From: Teichococcus coralli
GTDB taxonomy: Bacteria > Pseudomonadota > Alphaproteobacteria > Acetobacterales > Acetobacteraceae
Assembly (NCBI RefSeq): GCF_009829925.1
Contig: NZ_SNVJ01000002.1
Span: 287,377 to 351,376, forward strand
Direction of reading: 5' to 3'
DNA length: 64,000 nt
Shown here: positions 9,319 to 18,184 of the stretch, one piece after another
Layout: each line of letters starts with the position of its first letter
Numbering within the stretch: position 1 is the stretch's first letter
The notes under the pieces: generated by a model
What the model was told of the DNA's origin: nothing
Databases searched by the model: none
What the model saw: the letters and a program-made list of their open reading frames with translations, nothing else
Program-made: the position numbers and the translations under genes

Positions 9319-9753
9319 ATGGTGCTGGAGGAACCCACCCTTCTCGGCCAGGCACGCGATCTGTTGATCGCCTATGCCTTGGCCTTTCCCATCGGCTGGG
9401 ACCGGGAGCGAAGCGACCGGAGCGCGGGCATTCGCACCTTCCCCCTGGTGGCGCTGGCGTCCTGCGGCTTCCTGCAGGCCGCCGAGCCGCTGATTTCCGG
9501 CGATGCCGGCGCCACCGCGCGGGTCATGGAAGGGCTGATCACCGGGATCGGCTTCATCGGCGGTGGTGCCATCATTCGCAGTGGGCAACGGGTGCATGGC
9601 ACGGCCACCGCCGCGGGCCTCTGGGTCACGGGGGCCATCGGCGTGGCCACGGCGCTGCACTCCTATGCCGTGGCGGTTGTTCTCTCGGCCGCCACCATCG
9701 CCACCCTCAGGGGCTTGCAGATGCTGAAATACGATCGCGACGAGTCGGAGTGA
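9319..9753 (+). CDS. MgtC/SapB family membrane protein
   Basis: A 144-aa membrane protein with about four hydrophobic segments. The family hallmark is clear: DRERSDRSAGIRTFPLVAL near the start, GIGFIGGGAIIR, and HGTATAAGLWVTGAIG. GGAGG lies just before the ATG. MgtC proteins affect magnesium-limited growth and F1Fo ATPase activity in Salmonella. Here it sits just before an ATP12 chaperone gene, so a link to ATP synthase is tempting but unproven. Confidence 0.9.
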   Translation: MVLEEPTLLGQARDLLIAYALAFPIGWDRERSDRSAGIRTFPLVALASCGFLQAAEPLISGDAGATARVMEGLITGIGFIGGGAIIRSGQRVHGTATAAGLWVTGAIGVATALHSYAVAVVLSAATIATLRGLQMLKYDRDESE

Positions 9754-9795
9754 CTCCCTCTTGGCGAAGCCATCCCGCCGCCACATAAGCCGGTC

Positions 9796-10500
9796 ATGAA
9801 GCGTTTCTGGGACCGGGCTGCCGCCGCACCGGTAGAAGGCGGCTACACCGTATTGCTGGATGGGCGCCCCCTGCGCCTGCCGGGCCGGGGAGGCCTGGTG
9901 CTGCCGCGCGCTCCCCTGGCCGAGGCCATCGCCCTGGAATGGCAGGAGGCCGGCGGTGCCCAGGGCGGCGAGATGCGGCTGGAAGAGGTGCCGCTGACCC
10001 GCGTGGTGACCACCGCCCTGGAGCGCATGGCGCCCGACCCGGCGCCCAGCGTCGCCGCGATCGCCAAATATGGCGAGACCGACCTGCTCTGCTACCGCGC
10101 CCAGGAACCACCCCTGGCCGCCCGCCAGGCCGAGGCGTGGCAGCCACTGCTGGACTGGGCCGCCCTGCAGCTTGACGCTCCCATGCGGACCACCACCGGG
10201 GTCATGCCGGTGGCGCAGGCGCCCGAAGCCCTGGCCGCGTTGCGCGCCGCGCTGGCGGAGTTGCCGGTGCTGGAGCTGGCGGCGCTGGGTGTCGCCGTGC
10301 CCGCCCTCGGCAGCGTCGTGCTGGGGCTGGCGCTGGCGCGGGAAAGGGTGGACGCGGAGGAGGCCTGCCGCCTGGCTTTCCTGGATGAGGCTTTTCAGCA
10401 GGAGTTGTGGGGCGTGGACGAGGAAGCAGTGGCGCGGCAGGAGGCTGTGGTGAAGGATGTGAAGCTCGCCGGGCGCCTTCTGGCGCTTGCCCGCGCCTGA
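9796..10500 (+). CDS. ATP12-family F1-ATPase assembly chaperone
   Basis: A 234-aa soluble protein of the ATP12 family, which in mitochondria binds free F1 alpha subunit during ATP synthase assembly; alphaproteobacteria keep the gene. Visible family features are the N-terminal MKRFWDRA, the strand VLLDGRPLRLP, the conserved EWQ helix start, VVTTALERM, and the ETDLLCYRA motif. It is followed after 21 nt by acylphosphatase on the same strand, so the two are probably cotranscribed. It supports alphaproteobacterial origin. Confidence 0.9.
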   Translation: MKRFWDRAAAAPVEGGYTVLLDGRPLRLPGRGGLVLPRAPLAEAIALEWQEAGGAQGGEMRLEEVPLTRVVTTALERMAPDPAPSVAAIAKYGETDLLCYRAQEPPLAARQAEAWQPLLDWAALQLDAPMRTTTGVMPVAQAPEALAALRAALAELPVLELAALGVAVPALGSVVLGLALARERVDAEEACRLAFLDEAFQQELWGVDEEAVARQEAVVKDVKLAGRLLALARA

Positions 10501-10521
10501 CATGCCGCTAGGGAGATGACG

Positions 10522-10797
10522 ATGGACGCCAAGCGGGTCCGCATCCGCGGCCGGGTGCATGGTGTCGGATACCGGGACTGGATGGTGCGGGAAGCCACGC
10601 GTCTTGGCGTGCAGGGCTGGGTTCGCAACTGTGCCGACGGCAGCGTCGAGGCACTGGTGGCTGGCGACGCGGCGGCTGTGGGCGCCCTGCTGACCGCCTG
10701 CCGCGCCGGTCCTCCTCTTGCCCGCGTCGAGTCCATCGATGAGGATTTCGCCGATCCTCCGGCCGACCCCGGATTCCGCCGCGCGCCGACCCTGTGA
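10522..10797 (+). CDS. acyP: Acylphosphatase
   Basis: A 91-aa enzyme that hydrolyses acyl phosphates. It shows the phosphate cradle GRVHGVGYRDW with the catalytic Arg just before the GVGYR loop region, and the catalytic Asn in GWVRNCADGSVEA. Two ATGs occur in frame; the second (10522) has GGGAG 6 nt upstream and fits better than the one at 10516. Its stop overlaps the next gene's GTG by 4 nt. Confidence 0.93.
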   Translation: MDAKRVRIRGRVHGVGYRDWMVREATRLGVQGWVRNCADGSVEALVAGDAAAVGALLTACRAGPPLARVESIDEDFADPPADPGFRRAPTL

Positions 10798-11732
10798 GCC
10801 GCATGCACGACATCGATACGCCCATCATCCTCTATTCCTTCGACCGGCCGGGCTATCTGGAACGTGTCTGCGCCTCCCTCGCCGACCAGCGTGGCGTGCG
10901 CTTCGACCCGGGGAGAATCTGGCTGCTGCAGGACGGCGCCACCTCCGCGCGGACGGGCCGGCGCCATGGCGATGCGCAGGCGATCGACGAGAGCATCTCG
11001 GTGTTCCGCCGGTACTTCCCGCGAGGGCAGGTGCGGGAAAGCAGGCACAACCTGGGAGTGGCCCGCAACATCCTGCGCGGCGAGCGGCTGGTGTTCGAGG
11101 AGCTGGGCGCGGAGCTCGGCTACTTCTTCGAGGACGACCTGGAGCTTGGACCCTGGTACCTGTACGCGCTGGAGGCGCTCCGCCTGCGCACGGCCGCTTT
11201 CGATCGGGTCGCCTACTTCGCCGCCTATGGCGATCACCGCCGCGACTATCCCGGCCCGGAAGTGAAGTACATCCCGCTGGAGCACCACTGGGGCTTCGGA
11301 TTGCGGCGCCACGCCTGGCTGCGGATCATGCAGTGGCTCGCGCCTTATTACGCGCTGCTCGGAGACCTGGACTACAACGACAGGCCGCACCGGCAGATCT
11401 TCGAGCTCTACCGGCCACTCAGCATCGCCACCGAGGCTTCGTCGCAGGACGCGGCCAAGAGCATCGCCTGCCTGGAGCTCGGATTGAGCCGGCTGATGAC
11501 CACCGTCTCCTTCGGGCGCTACATCGGCGAGCGCGGCAACTCCTTCTCGCCCGAGCATTTCCGCAACATGGGCTTCGACCGGATGCGGATCGCCGGCAGC
11601 GAGACCTACGACTTCCTGCCGCTCACCGAGGCGAAGCTCGACGAGATCGACGGCTTCCACCGCCGCCACTACGAGCGGCTGCGGCGGGAGCGCTTCGACG
11701 TCATCCTGGCCGCGCACCCGCCCCGCGGCTGA
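10794..11732 (+). CDS. Glycosyltransferase-like (GT-A fold) protein
   Basis: A 312-aa protein with a nucleotide-sugar-transferase-like beginning (IDTPIILYSFDRPGYLERVCASL) split by a short linker from an aspartate-rich motif YFFEDDLEL, which resembles the metal-binding DxD of GT-A enzymes. No signal peptide or membrane segment is seen, so it is probably cytoplasmic. The GTG at 10794 overlaps the acylphosphatase stop (GTGA); an ATG at 10803 is an alternative. Acceptor and donor are unknown and the glycosyltransferase call is moderate. Confidence 0.6.
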   Translation: MSRMHDIDTPIILYSFDRPGYLERVCASLADQRGVRFDPGRIWLLQDGATSARTGRRHGDAQAIDESISVFRRYFPRGQVRESRHNLGVARNILRGERLVFEELGAELGYFFEDDLELGPWYLYALEALRLRTAAFDRVAYFAAYGDHRRDYPGPEVKYIPLEHHWGFGLRRHAWLRIMQWLAPYYALLGDLDYNDRPHRQIFELYRPLSIATEASSQDAAKSIACLELGLSRLMTTVSFGRYIGERGNSFSPEHFRNMGFDRMRIAGSETYDFLPLTEAKLDEIDGFHRRHYERLRRERFDVILAAHPPRG

Positions 11733-11774
11733 GCGGCGGAGGAAGGGTAGCCTCCCCTCCCCGGCCCTTCTCCC

Positions 11775-12854
11775 TCAGCGCATCGGCGGGGCGTATTGCA
11801 GGCCGCCCTTGGTCCAGAGGTTGTTGATGCCGCGCTGCACGCCCATCGGCGTGATGTTGCGCTCCCAGATCTCGCCGAAGTTGCCGACCTGCCGGATGAC
11901 GTTGACGGCCCAGTCCGGCTGCAGGCCGAGCATCTTCCCAAGGTCGCCGGTCTTGCCCATGAAGCGCTGCACGTCGGGGTTGTCGCTGTCGGCGAAGCTG
12001 TCGATGTTCTTGCTGGTGATGCCCAGCTCTTCCGCGATCAGTGTCGCGAAATGGGTCCAGCGGACAACATCAAAGAACTTCCAGTCGCCCTTGCGTACCG
12101 CGGCGCCGAGCGGCTCCTTCGAGATGATCTCCGGCAGCAGCAGATACTGGCTGGCATTCGGGCCCTGGCTCATCCGGAAGGCGGCGAGCGAGGAAGAGTC
12201 GGTGGTGTAGGCATCGCAGCGGCCGGCGATGAACGCCTTGTACACCTCTTCCACCGTCTCGATGACCACTGGCGTGAACTGCAGGCCCTGGGTGCGGAAG
12301 TAGTCGGCCAGGTTCAGTTCGGTGGTGGTGCCGGGCTGGACGCAGATGCTGGCGCCGGCAAGCTGCTTCGCCGAGGTGACGCCGGAGCTCGTCTTCACGA
12401 TGAAGCCCTGGCCGTCATAGAAATTGACCGAGGCGAACTCCAGGCCGAGCGCTCCCTCGCGGCCGAGCGTCCAGGTGGTGTTGCGCGCCAGCATGTCCAG
12501 CTCGCCCGATTGCAGGGCGGTGAAGCGGTTCTGCGTGGTCGTGTTGATGAACCGCACCTTCTTCGCGTCGCCGAAGATGGCGGCCGCAACGGTGCGGCAG
12601 GTATCCGCGTCCAGCCCGCGCATCTCGCCGCGGCTGTCGGGGGCGCTGAAGCCCGCCACCTGCCCGGCCACGCCGCAAAGCAGCGTGCCCCGGCTGCGGA
12701 TGGCGTTCAACGTTTCGGAGGCGGACTGCGCAGGCGCAGACTGCGCAGGGGCAGACTGCGCGGCCGCAGGGCTGGCGCAGACCAGCATGGAGGCGACAAC
12801 GAGCCCAGCAGTGGCGGCGGCCCCGCCGGCGGCGGCAAGCACGGAACGGAACAC
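11775..12854 (-). CDS. General amino acid ABC binding protein, AapJ/BztA-like
   Basis: A 359-aa periplasmic binding protein. It has a long signal peptide ending near ASPAAAQ, then three tandem AQSAP-type repeats as a linker, then an SBP family 3 domain. AapJ-specific features include RGTLLCGV, GLDADTCRTVAAAIFGD, and the C-terminal RGINNLWTKGGLQYAPPMR. It would capture L-amino acids for an AapQMP importer, but no such permease or ATPase genes are adjacent. It converges with the preceding gene, with 42 nt between. Confidence 0.85.
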   Translation of the reverse strand: MFRSVLAAAGGAAATAGLVVASMLVCASPAAAQSAPAQSAPAQSASETLNAIRSRGTLLCGVAGQVAGFSAPDSRGEMRGLDADTCRTVAAAIFGDAKKVRFINTTTQNRFTALQSGELDMLARNTTWTLGREGALGLEFASVNFYDGQGFIVKTSSGVTSAKQLAGASICVQPGTTTELNLADYFRTQGLQFTPVVIETVEEVYKAFIAGRCDAYTTDSSSLAAFRMSQGPNASQYLLLPEIISKEPLGAAVRKGDWKFFDVVRWTHFATLIAEELGITSKNIDSFADSDNPDVQRFMGKTGDLGKMLGLQPDWAVNVIRQVGNFGEIWERNITPMGVQRGINNLWTKGGLQYAPPMR

Positions 12855-13179
12855 GGTGCTCTCCCTGTGTTGTCAGGCCGGCATGGCAGACCGGCAGGAA
12901 ACGCAGTGTTCAGGGACAAAACCGCTTCCGCAAGGACCAAACGACGTTGCGGAGAGCAGAAAGGCGCGGAACTTGCGCGGCAAAGCGGCAAAGCTGCGGC
13001 TTTCTTGCTTATCGTTCTCCTCTCGAACCTGATCTTCCCCCTGAGCGGGTCACCAAGCCTCCTTCAACTGTGCCCCTCGGCCCCTGGCGATGCCGCTCCT
13101 CTCCCTTCATCCTTGGGCGTCGCTGCACCGCGGCACGTCGCTGCGCCTGCCCCGCCACATCCCCTCGCCGGATCTGTTC
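12855..13179. other. Intergenic region between aapJ-like and bcr-like genes
   Basis: About 325 nt between divergent genes that must hold both promoters. It contains an imperfect hairpin with arms AAAGCxGCA and TGCxGCTTT near 12980-13001 and a comparatively T-rich stretch after it. I see no conserved gene or confident operator. An in-frame ATG at 13090 could extend the plus-strand gene. Confidence 0.4.
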
Positions 13180-14346
13180 ATGCCTGCCTGGCTACCTCTG
13201 CTGCTCGGTTTCCTGACAGCGATCGGGCCGCTCTCCACCGACATGTACCTGCCTTCCTTTCCGGCCATCGAGGCCGGCTTCGGCACGGCAGCCGGCTCGG
13301 CCGAGCTGACCCTCGCCACCTGGTTCCTCGGCCTCGCCGTGGGTCAGCTGGTGCAGGGGACGCTGGGGGACCGGCTTGGCCGGCGCCGCCCCCTGCTTGC
13401 CGGGCTGGCTGTCTACATGCTGGGCTCGGCCGGCTGCGCGCTCTCCACAAGCATCGAGATGCTGGCGTTCTTCCGCTGCGTCGCCGCTTTCGGAGGCTCG
13501 GCGAGCATGGTGCTGCCGCGCGCGGTGGTGCGCGACCTGGCCGACGGGCACGCGGCCGCCAGGTTGATGTCCAAGCTGATGCTGGTGATGGGCGCGGCGC
13601 CGATCCTGGCGCCCAGCCTGGGCGGCCTCATGCTCTCGGTGGGCGGCTGGCGGCCGATCTTCTGGTTCGGCGCCGTGTATTCCGTCTGCTCCTTTCTGCT
13701 GGTGTGGCGGCTGCTGCCGGAAACCCTCCCCGCCGAGCGCCGCCTGCGCCTCGGCGCCGCCGCGCAGTTGCTGCGCTACCTGCAGATCCTGCGCGAGCGC
13801 AGCTTCCTGACCCATGTGGCGATGGGTTGCGCCGCCATGTTTCTCATGTTCGCCTATGTCGGCGGCTCGGCAGCGGTGTTCGTCGGCATGTTCGGCATGG
13901 CGCCGACGCATTTCGGCATCCTGTTCGGCGTGAATGCCGCCGGCTTCATCCTCTTCTCGCAGCTCAACCCGCCCCTGCTGCTGCGCCTCGGGCCGCGGCG
14001 CCTGGTGCGGCTGGCCGGCATCGTCATCCTGGCGGCGGCCCTGGCGCTCACCGCGATCGCCTTCAGCGGCCCGACGCATTGGCTGGCCGTCATCGCACCC
14101 GTCTTCGTGGCGATGTCCTGCTGCGCGCTGGTGATGCCGAACGCCGCCGTGGGGGCGCTCAGCCGGCACGCCATCCAGGCAGGCTCCGCCTCCGCGCTCA
14201 TGGGAACGCTGCAGTTCAGCGTCGCCGGCACCAGCGGCGTGCTGCTGAGCCACTTCGCCGACGGTACCGCGCGGCCGATGGCGGCCCTGATGCTGGCGGG
14301 CGCGGTCGGCATCGTCGTGGCCGAACGGCTGCGGCCGGAAAGCTGA
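13180..14346 (+). CDS. Bcr/CflA-type MFS drug exporter
   Basis: A 388-aa inner-membrane transporter, roughly 12 helices. The Bcr/CflA signature IGPLSTDMYLPSFPAI occurs in helix 1, with GDRLGRRRPLL between helices 2 and 3. Members export drugs such as bicyclomycin, chloramphenicol or sulfonamides, or dipeptides; which applies here cannot be told. I placed the start at 13180 because it leads straight into the family's N terminus; an ATG at 13090 would add 30 residues without clear homology. Confidence 0.85.
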   Translation: MPAWLPLLLGFLTAIGPLSTDMYLPSFPAIEAGFGTAAGSAELTLATWFLGLAVGQLVQGTLGDRLGRRRPLLAGLAVYMLGSAGCALSTSIEMLAFFRCVAAFGGSASMVLPRAVVRDLADGHAAARLMSKLMLVMGAAPILAPSLGGLMLSVGGWRPIFWFGAVYSVCSFLLVWRLLPETLPAERRLRLGAAAQLLRYLQILRERSFLTHVAMGCAAMFLMFAYVGGSAAVFVGMFGMAPTHFGILFGVNAAGFILFSQLNPPLLLRLGPRRLVRLAGIVILAAALALTAIAFSGPTHWLAVIAPVFVAMSCCALVMPNAAVGALSRHAIQAGSASALMGTLQFSVAGTSGVLLSHFADGTARPMAALMLAGAVGIVVAERLRPES

Positions 14347-14550
14347 GCCGCCGCGCCGGGCGGTATCACTGCGCCATCGGCGGCCGTCAGGCGCGCGGGG
14401 TGGCCGAACTCTCCAAAGGCACGAGCGAGGCCCCGAAGGCCCCGCATTCTCCCAGGCTCGCTTCGCCGCGCCGGAACTGTCGCCGCGGGAAAGCGGGTGC
14501 CGACCGCGGGCAGCGAAGGAAGGCCGGCGCGGTTGCCGCCGGTCCTCCCC

Positions 14551-16113
14551 TCATTCCCACTCGATGGTGCCGGGCGGCTTCGAGGTGATGTCGTAGGTCA
14601 CGCGGTTGATGCCGCGCACCTCGTTCACGATGCGCCCCGCCACACGGGTCAGGAACTCCATGGTGAAGGGATAGACATCGGCCGTCATGCCGTCGGTCGA
14701 GGTGACGGCGCGCAGGGCGCAGGCCTGGTCGTAGGTGCGGCCATCACCCATCACGCCCACGGTGCGCACCGGCAGCAGCACGGTGAAGGCCTGCCAGATG
14801 GCGTCGTAGAGGCCGGCGGCGCGGATCTCCTCCAGGAAGATGCTGTCGGCCTTCTGCAGGATCTGCACCTTCTCCCGCGTGACCTCGCCGGGGATGCGGA
14901 TGGCCAGGCCCGGCCCCGGAAAGGGATGCCGGCCGACGATCTCCTCCGGCATGCCCAGCTCGCGGCCAAGGGCGCGCACCTCGTCCTTGAACAGGTCGCG
15001 CAGCGGCTCGACCAGCCGCATCCGCATATCCTCCGGCAGGCCGCCGACATTGTGGTGCGACTTGATGGTGACGGAAGGGCCGCCGGTGGCCGAGACGCTC
15101 TCGATCACATCCGGATAGAGCGTGCCCTGGGCCAGGAACTCGGCGCCGCCGATCTTCGCCTGCTCCTCCTCGAAAACCTCGATGAACAGCCGGCCGATGG
15201 TCTTGCGCTTCTTTTCCGGGTCGGTGACGCCTTCGAGCTGGCCAAGGAAAAGATCCGAGGCGTCGCGGTGCACGAGCTTGATGTTGAAGCGGTCGCGGAA
15301 GGTGCGAATGACCTGCTCCGCCTCGCCCGCACGCATCACGCCGTGGTCCACGAAGATGCAGGTGAGCTGGTCGCCGATCGCCTCATGGATCAGCACCGCC
15401 GCCACCGAGGAATCCACGCCGCCGGAAAGGCCGCAGACCACGCGCCCCTCGCCCACCTGCGCGCGGATGCGGGCAATGGCCTCGGCGCGGAAGGCCGCCA
15501 TGGTCCAGTCTCCCCCGCAGCCGCAGACGCCATGGGTGAAGTTCCTCAGGAGCTGGGCGCCATGCGGGGTGTGCACCACCTCGGGATGGAACTGGATGCC
15601 GTAGAAGTGCCGGGCGTCGTCGGCGATCATCGCCAGCGGCGAGCCTTCGCTGGTGGCGACGATGCGGAAGCCTTCGGGGAGTTCCGAGACATAGTCGCCA
15701 TGGCTCATCCAGACCTGCTCGCGCGCGCCGGGGGACCATACGTCCCGCGTCAGGGCGCAGGCCTCCCGCACCTCGACATAGGCGCGGCCGTATTCCTGAT
15801 GATCGCCCCGTGCCACGGTGCCGCCGAGCTGGGCGCACATGGTCTGCTGGCCGTAGCAGATGCCGAGCACGGGAATGTCCATCCCGAACACCACCTGCGG
15901 GGCACGGGGGCTGCCCTCCTCCGCCACGCTGGCCGGCCCGCCCGAGAGGATGATGCCCTTGGGCGCGAAGGACTGGATCCGCGCGGCATCGGCCGTGAAG
16001 GGCCAGACTTCGCAATAGACGCCGGACTCGCGCACGCGGCGCGCGATCAGCTGCGTCACCTGGCTGCCGAAGTCGAGGATCAGGATGCGGTCGTGGGAGG
16101 AGAGGTCGGCCAT
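14551..16113 (-). CDS. guaA: GMP synthase (glutamine-hydrolysing)
   Basis: A 520-aa enzyme that makes GMP from XMP, ATP and glutamine in purine synthesis. The class I amidotransferase domain has nucleophile C86 in GICYGQQ, with H176 and E178 in FHPEV. The ATP-pyrophosphatase P-loop SGGVDSS is at 230-236. The C-terminal dimerisation domain ends in [11 protein letters not shown], as in the family. The frame stays open far upstream of the ATG, but only from 16113 is the sequence GuaA-like. Confidence 0.97.
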   Translation of the reverse strand: MADLSSHDRILILDFGSQVTQLIARRVRESGVYCEVWPFTADAARIQSFAPKGIILSGGPASVAEEGSPRAPQVVFGMDIPVLGICYGQQTMCAQLGGTVARGDHQEYGRAYVEVREACALTRDVWSPGAREQVWMSHGDYVSELPEGFRIVATSEGSPLAMIADDARHFYGIQFHPEVVHTPHGAQLLRNFTHGVCGCGGDWTMAAFRAEAIARIRAQVGEGRVVCGLSGGVDSSVAAVLIHEAIGDQLTCIFVDHGVMRAGEAEQVIRTFRDRFNIKLVHRDASDLFLGQLEGVTDPEKKRKTIGRLFIEVFEEEQAKIGGAEFLAQGTLYPDVIESVSATGGPSVTIKSHHNVGGLPEDMRMRLVEPLRDLFKDEVRALGRELGMPEEIVGRHPFPGPGLAIRIPGEVTREKVQILQKADSIFLEEIRAAGLYDAIWQAFTVLLPVRTVGVMGDGRTYDQACALRAVTSTDGMTADVYPFTMEFLTRVAGRIVNEVRGINRVTYDITSKPPGTIEWE

Positions 16114-16251
16114 GGGCCAGCTTGCACCACAACAACGTGCCCAAGACAAGACTTTCGCGCCGCGCAACAGAGTTGCGGCGGGCGCCCACTTGATCCCGCC
16201 GGGCGGCTGCCGCCACCCTGGCGGCGTGCAACCGGAAGGAATCCGTCGGCG

Positions 16252-17001
16252 ATGACCTGGTCGATCGTGGCGCATGACCCAGAGAGCGGCGCCTTCGCCG
16301 TGGCGGTGACCACCTGCGCCTTCGCCGTCGGGGCTTCCTGTCCCTACGTCCGGGCCGGCGTGGGCGCCGTCTCCACCCAGTCCTTCACCAATCGCTACCT
16401 CGGCCCTGCGGTGCTGGACGGCATGGCGCGCGGCCTTTCCCCCGCGGCGGCCATCCAGGGTGCGCTTGCCGGCGACGAGGGGCGCGACCTGCGGCAGATC
16501 CATGCCGTGGACCGCCACGGCAAGAGCGCCGCCTGGACCGGCGCGAGCTGCGTCGAATGGGCGGGCAGCCAGTCCGGCCCTGGCTTCAGCGTCGCCGGCA
16601 ACATGCTGTCCGGCCCGGCGGTGGTGGGCGAGACGGCAGCCACCTTCGCCTCCGCCGCCTCCCTGCCCCTGCCGGAGCGCCTCATGCTGGCGCTCGATGC
16701 CGGCGAGGCGGCCGGCGGCGACCGCCGCGGCCGGCAGTCGGCGGCGATGAAGCTGGTCACCACCGAGGATTTTCCCGACCTCGACCTGCGGGTGGACGAC
16801 CATACGGTGCCCCTCACCGAGCTGCGCCGGCTGCTCGGCATCTGGCGGCGGGAGCGCGCGCCCGCCCTGGCCTTCGCGCCGCGCAAGGCCGACCCGGCCG
16901 GCCTGACCGACCGCGCGCTGATCGAGGCCGGCTGGCGCGCGCGCGGTCTCGACCTCCGCTTCCCCGACCGCAAGGGCGGCGCGGCGCCGGCGGAGGGCTG
17001 A
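16252..17001 (+). CDS. DUF1028 family protein, Ntn-hydrolase-like
   Basis: A 249-aa protein of the DUF1028 family, starting [10 protein letters not shown] with the conserved [16 protein letters not shown] and the [13 protein letters not shown] motif. The GNMLSG segment and the C-terminal helical region after residue 190 also match. The family has an Ntn-hydrolase-like fold, but its reaction is not established. It is divergent from guaA and ends 7 nt from a convergent small gene. The C-terminal part may bind peptidoglycan-type ligands in some homologues; nothing here confirms that. Confidence 0.8.
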   Translation: MTWSIVAHDPESGAFAVAVTTCAFAVGASCPYVRAGVGAVSTQSFTNRYLGPAVLDGMARGLSPAAAIQGALAGDEGRDLRQIHAVDRHGKSAAWTGASCVEWAGSQSGPGFSVAGNMLSGPAVVGETAATFASAASLPLPERLMLALDAGEAAGGDRRGRQSAAMKLVTTEDFPDLDLRVDDHTVPLTELRRLLGIWRRERAPALAFAPRKADPAGLTDRALIEAGWRARGLDLRFPDRKGGAAPAEG

Positions 17002-17008
17002 GCCCGCC

Positions 17009-17356
17009 TCAGGCGCCGAGCGCGGCGCGGCTGTCCGTTGGCGCCGCGTCGCGCTCGCCCATGCCATAGTCCCGCAGAACGGCACCCACGCGCAGCCGGT
17101 AGTTCGCGAACACGCCTCCGCGGCCGGCGGCCTGGCTGGCACGGTGGGCAGGCCGGTTGCGCCAGGCGACGAGAGCAGCCTCGTCACGCCAGAAGGAGAG
17201 GGAGAGCAGCTTGCCCGGCTCGCTCAGGCTGGAGAAGCGTTCGACCCCCAGGAAGCCCTCGGTGCTTTCCAGCTCCGTTCGCAAGGCCGCGGCAAGGTCG
17301 AGATAGTCCTGCCGGCGCCCTTCAGCGGGCCAGACCTCGAAAATGACGGCGATCAT
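17009..17356 (-). CDS. Antibiotic-biosynthesis-monooxygenase-fold protein
   Basis: A 115-aa protein of the ABM/dimeric ferredoxin-like fold: [10 protein letters not shown] as strand 1, a helix with [14 protein letters not shown], then [33 protein letters not shown], the typical block ending in a Trp/His-containing segment. Such proteins act as cofactor-free oxygenases or heme-binding proteins, but many are uncharacterised. The ATG at 17356 was preferred over an upstream in-frame one because it begins exactly at strand 1. Function cannot be assigned. Confidence 0.75.
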   Translation of the reverse strand: MIAVIFEVWPAEGRRQDYLDLAAALRTELESTEGFLGVERFSSLSEPGKLLSLSFWRDEAALVAWRNRPAHRASQAAGRGGVFANYRLRVGAVLRDYGMGERDAAPTDSRAALGA

Positions 17357-17495
17357 CGCGCGCGCCAGGACCTGGGCGCGGTGGAGGCCCAATCCGGGCC
17401 TTGGGTCCGAAAGCAGGTGGAAAGGCGGTTCATGGAAGGCTCACCTCCTGATGGAAGGAGCATCATAGCAGCCGCTGGCGGTGCATGCCTCGGCC

Positions 17496-17529
17496 GGGAC
17501 CGAAGCATGGGCGGGACCGAAGCATGGGC
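17496..17529. repeat. Two tandem 17-bp repeats
   Basis: The unit GGGACCGAAGCATGGGC occurs twice without a gap in the 230-nt space between the ABM-fold gene and infC. It is probably a simple duplication. Confidence 0.8.
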
Positions 17530-17556
17530 GGAAGAAGAAGCCGCGCCAGCGCGCTT

Positions 17557-17578
17557 GGCCGGAGGGCGACCTCCGGCC
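17557..17578 (-). terminator. Hairpin downstream of infC
   Basis: Perfect 9-bp arms GGCCGGAGG and CCTCCGGCC flank a 4-nt loop. It begins 8 nt beyond the infC stop in the direction of transcription. No T tract follows. Confidence 0.55.
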
Positions 17579-17586
17579 CGGCCCGC

Positions 17587-18126
17587 TTACTTGGGCGCCA
17601 GCACCATGATCATCTGGCGGTTCTCCAGGCGCGGCATCTGCTCGACCTTGGCCATCTCGGCCAGCTCGGTGCGGATGCGCTCCAGAACCTTCACGCCCAG
17701 ATCCTGGTGGGCCATTTCACGGCCGCGGAAGCGCAGGGTGACCTTCACCTTGTCGCCTTCCTCGATGAAGGACTTGGCCGCGCGCATCTTCACGTCGTAG
17801 TCGTGGTCATCAATGTTCGGACGAACCTTGATTTCCTTGATCTCGACGATCTTCTGCTTCTTGCGGGCCTCGTTGGCCTTCTTCTGCTGCTCGTACTTGT
17901 ACTTGCCGTAGTCGGTGATCTTGCACACCGGGGGCACGGCATTCGGGCTGATCTCCAGAAGATCCATGCCCAGGTCATAGGCGCGCAACAGCGCTTCGCG
18001 CGCGCTCATCACGCCGATCATTTCGCCGTCTTGATCGATCAGGCGGACCTGCGGGACGCGAATATCTTCGTTGACCCGCGGTCCATCGCGGGCGGGCAGC
18101 TGGTTCGGAATAGGGCCTCGGGCCAG
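17587..18126 (-). CDS. infC: Translation initiation factor IF-3 with non-canonical start
   Basis: A 179-aa IF-3 that keeps ribosomal subunits apart and proofreads the initiator codon. The N domain ([19 protein letters not shown], then [16 protein letters not shown]) and the C domain ([20 protein letters not shown]) are complete. The first ATG (18021) falls inside the conserved N domain. Between the in-frame TAG upstream and that ATG there is no ATG, GTG or TTG. The best start is CTG at 18124-18126, with CAGGAG 6 nt upstream, giving LARGPIPNQ. An ATT at 18109-18111 with GAGG upstream is the alternative. Non-canonical starts underlie IF-3 autoregulation in E. coli. It lies 58 nt after thrS. Confidence 0.9.
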   Translation of the reverse strand: MARGPIPNQLPARDGPRVNEDIRVPQVRLIDQDGEMIGVMSAREALLRAYDLGMDLLEISPNAVPPVCKITDYGKYKYEQQKKANEARKKQKIVEIKEIKVRPNIDDHDYDVKMRAAKSFIEEGDKVKVTLRFRGREMAHQDLGVKVLERIRTELAEMAKVEQMPRLENRQMIMVLAPK

Positions 18127-18132
18127 AGTCGG

Positions 18133-18138
18133 CTCCTG
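18133..18138 (-). promoter_or_regulatory. Ribosome binding site of infC
   Basis: CAGGAG on the minus strand, 6 nt before the proposed CTG start. It supports initiation there rather than at the internal ATG at 18021, which lacks such a site. Confidence 0.65.
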
Positions 18139-18184
18139 TCGCTGTTGGAACGAAACGGTTTGGGTCTATCTTATGGTACAGCGG

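Noticed and set aside
13090..13179. Longer N terminus of the Bcr/CflA-like exporter
   Set aside because: The 30 extra residues are not hydrophobic in a family-like way, and the MPAWLPLLLGF start at 13180 matches family beginnings.
14347..14550. A tRNA or small gene between the MFS gene and guaA
   Set aside because: No cloverleaf-type arms or T-loop sequence are visible, and the region reads as plain GC-rich spacer.
17357..17586. A missing rpmI-rplT pair or small gene after infC
   Set aside because: The 230 nt hold a 17-bp tandem repeat and a hairpin but no L35 or L20 coding sequence. These genes must be elsewhere.
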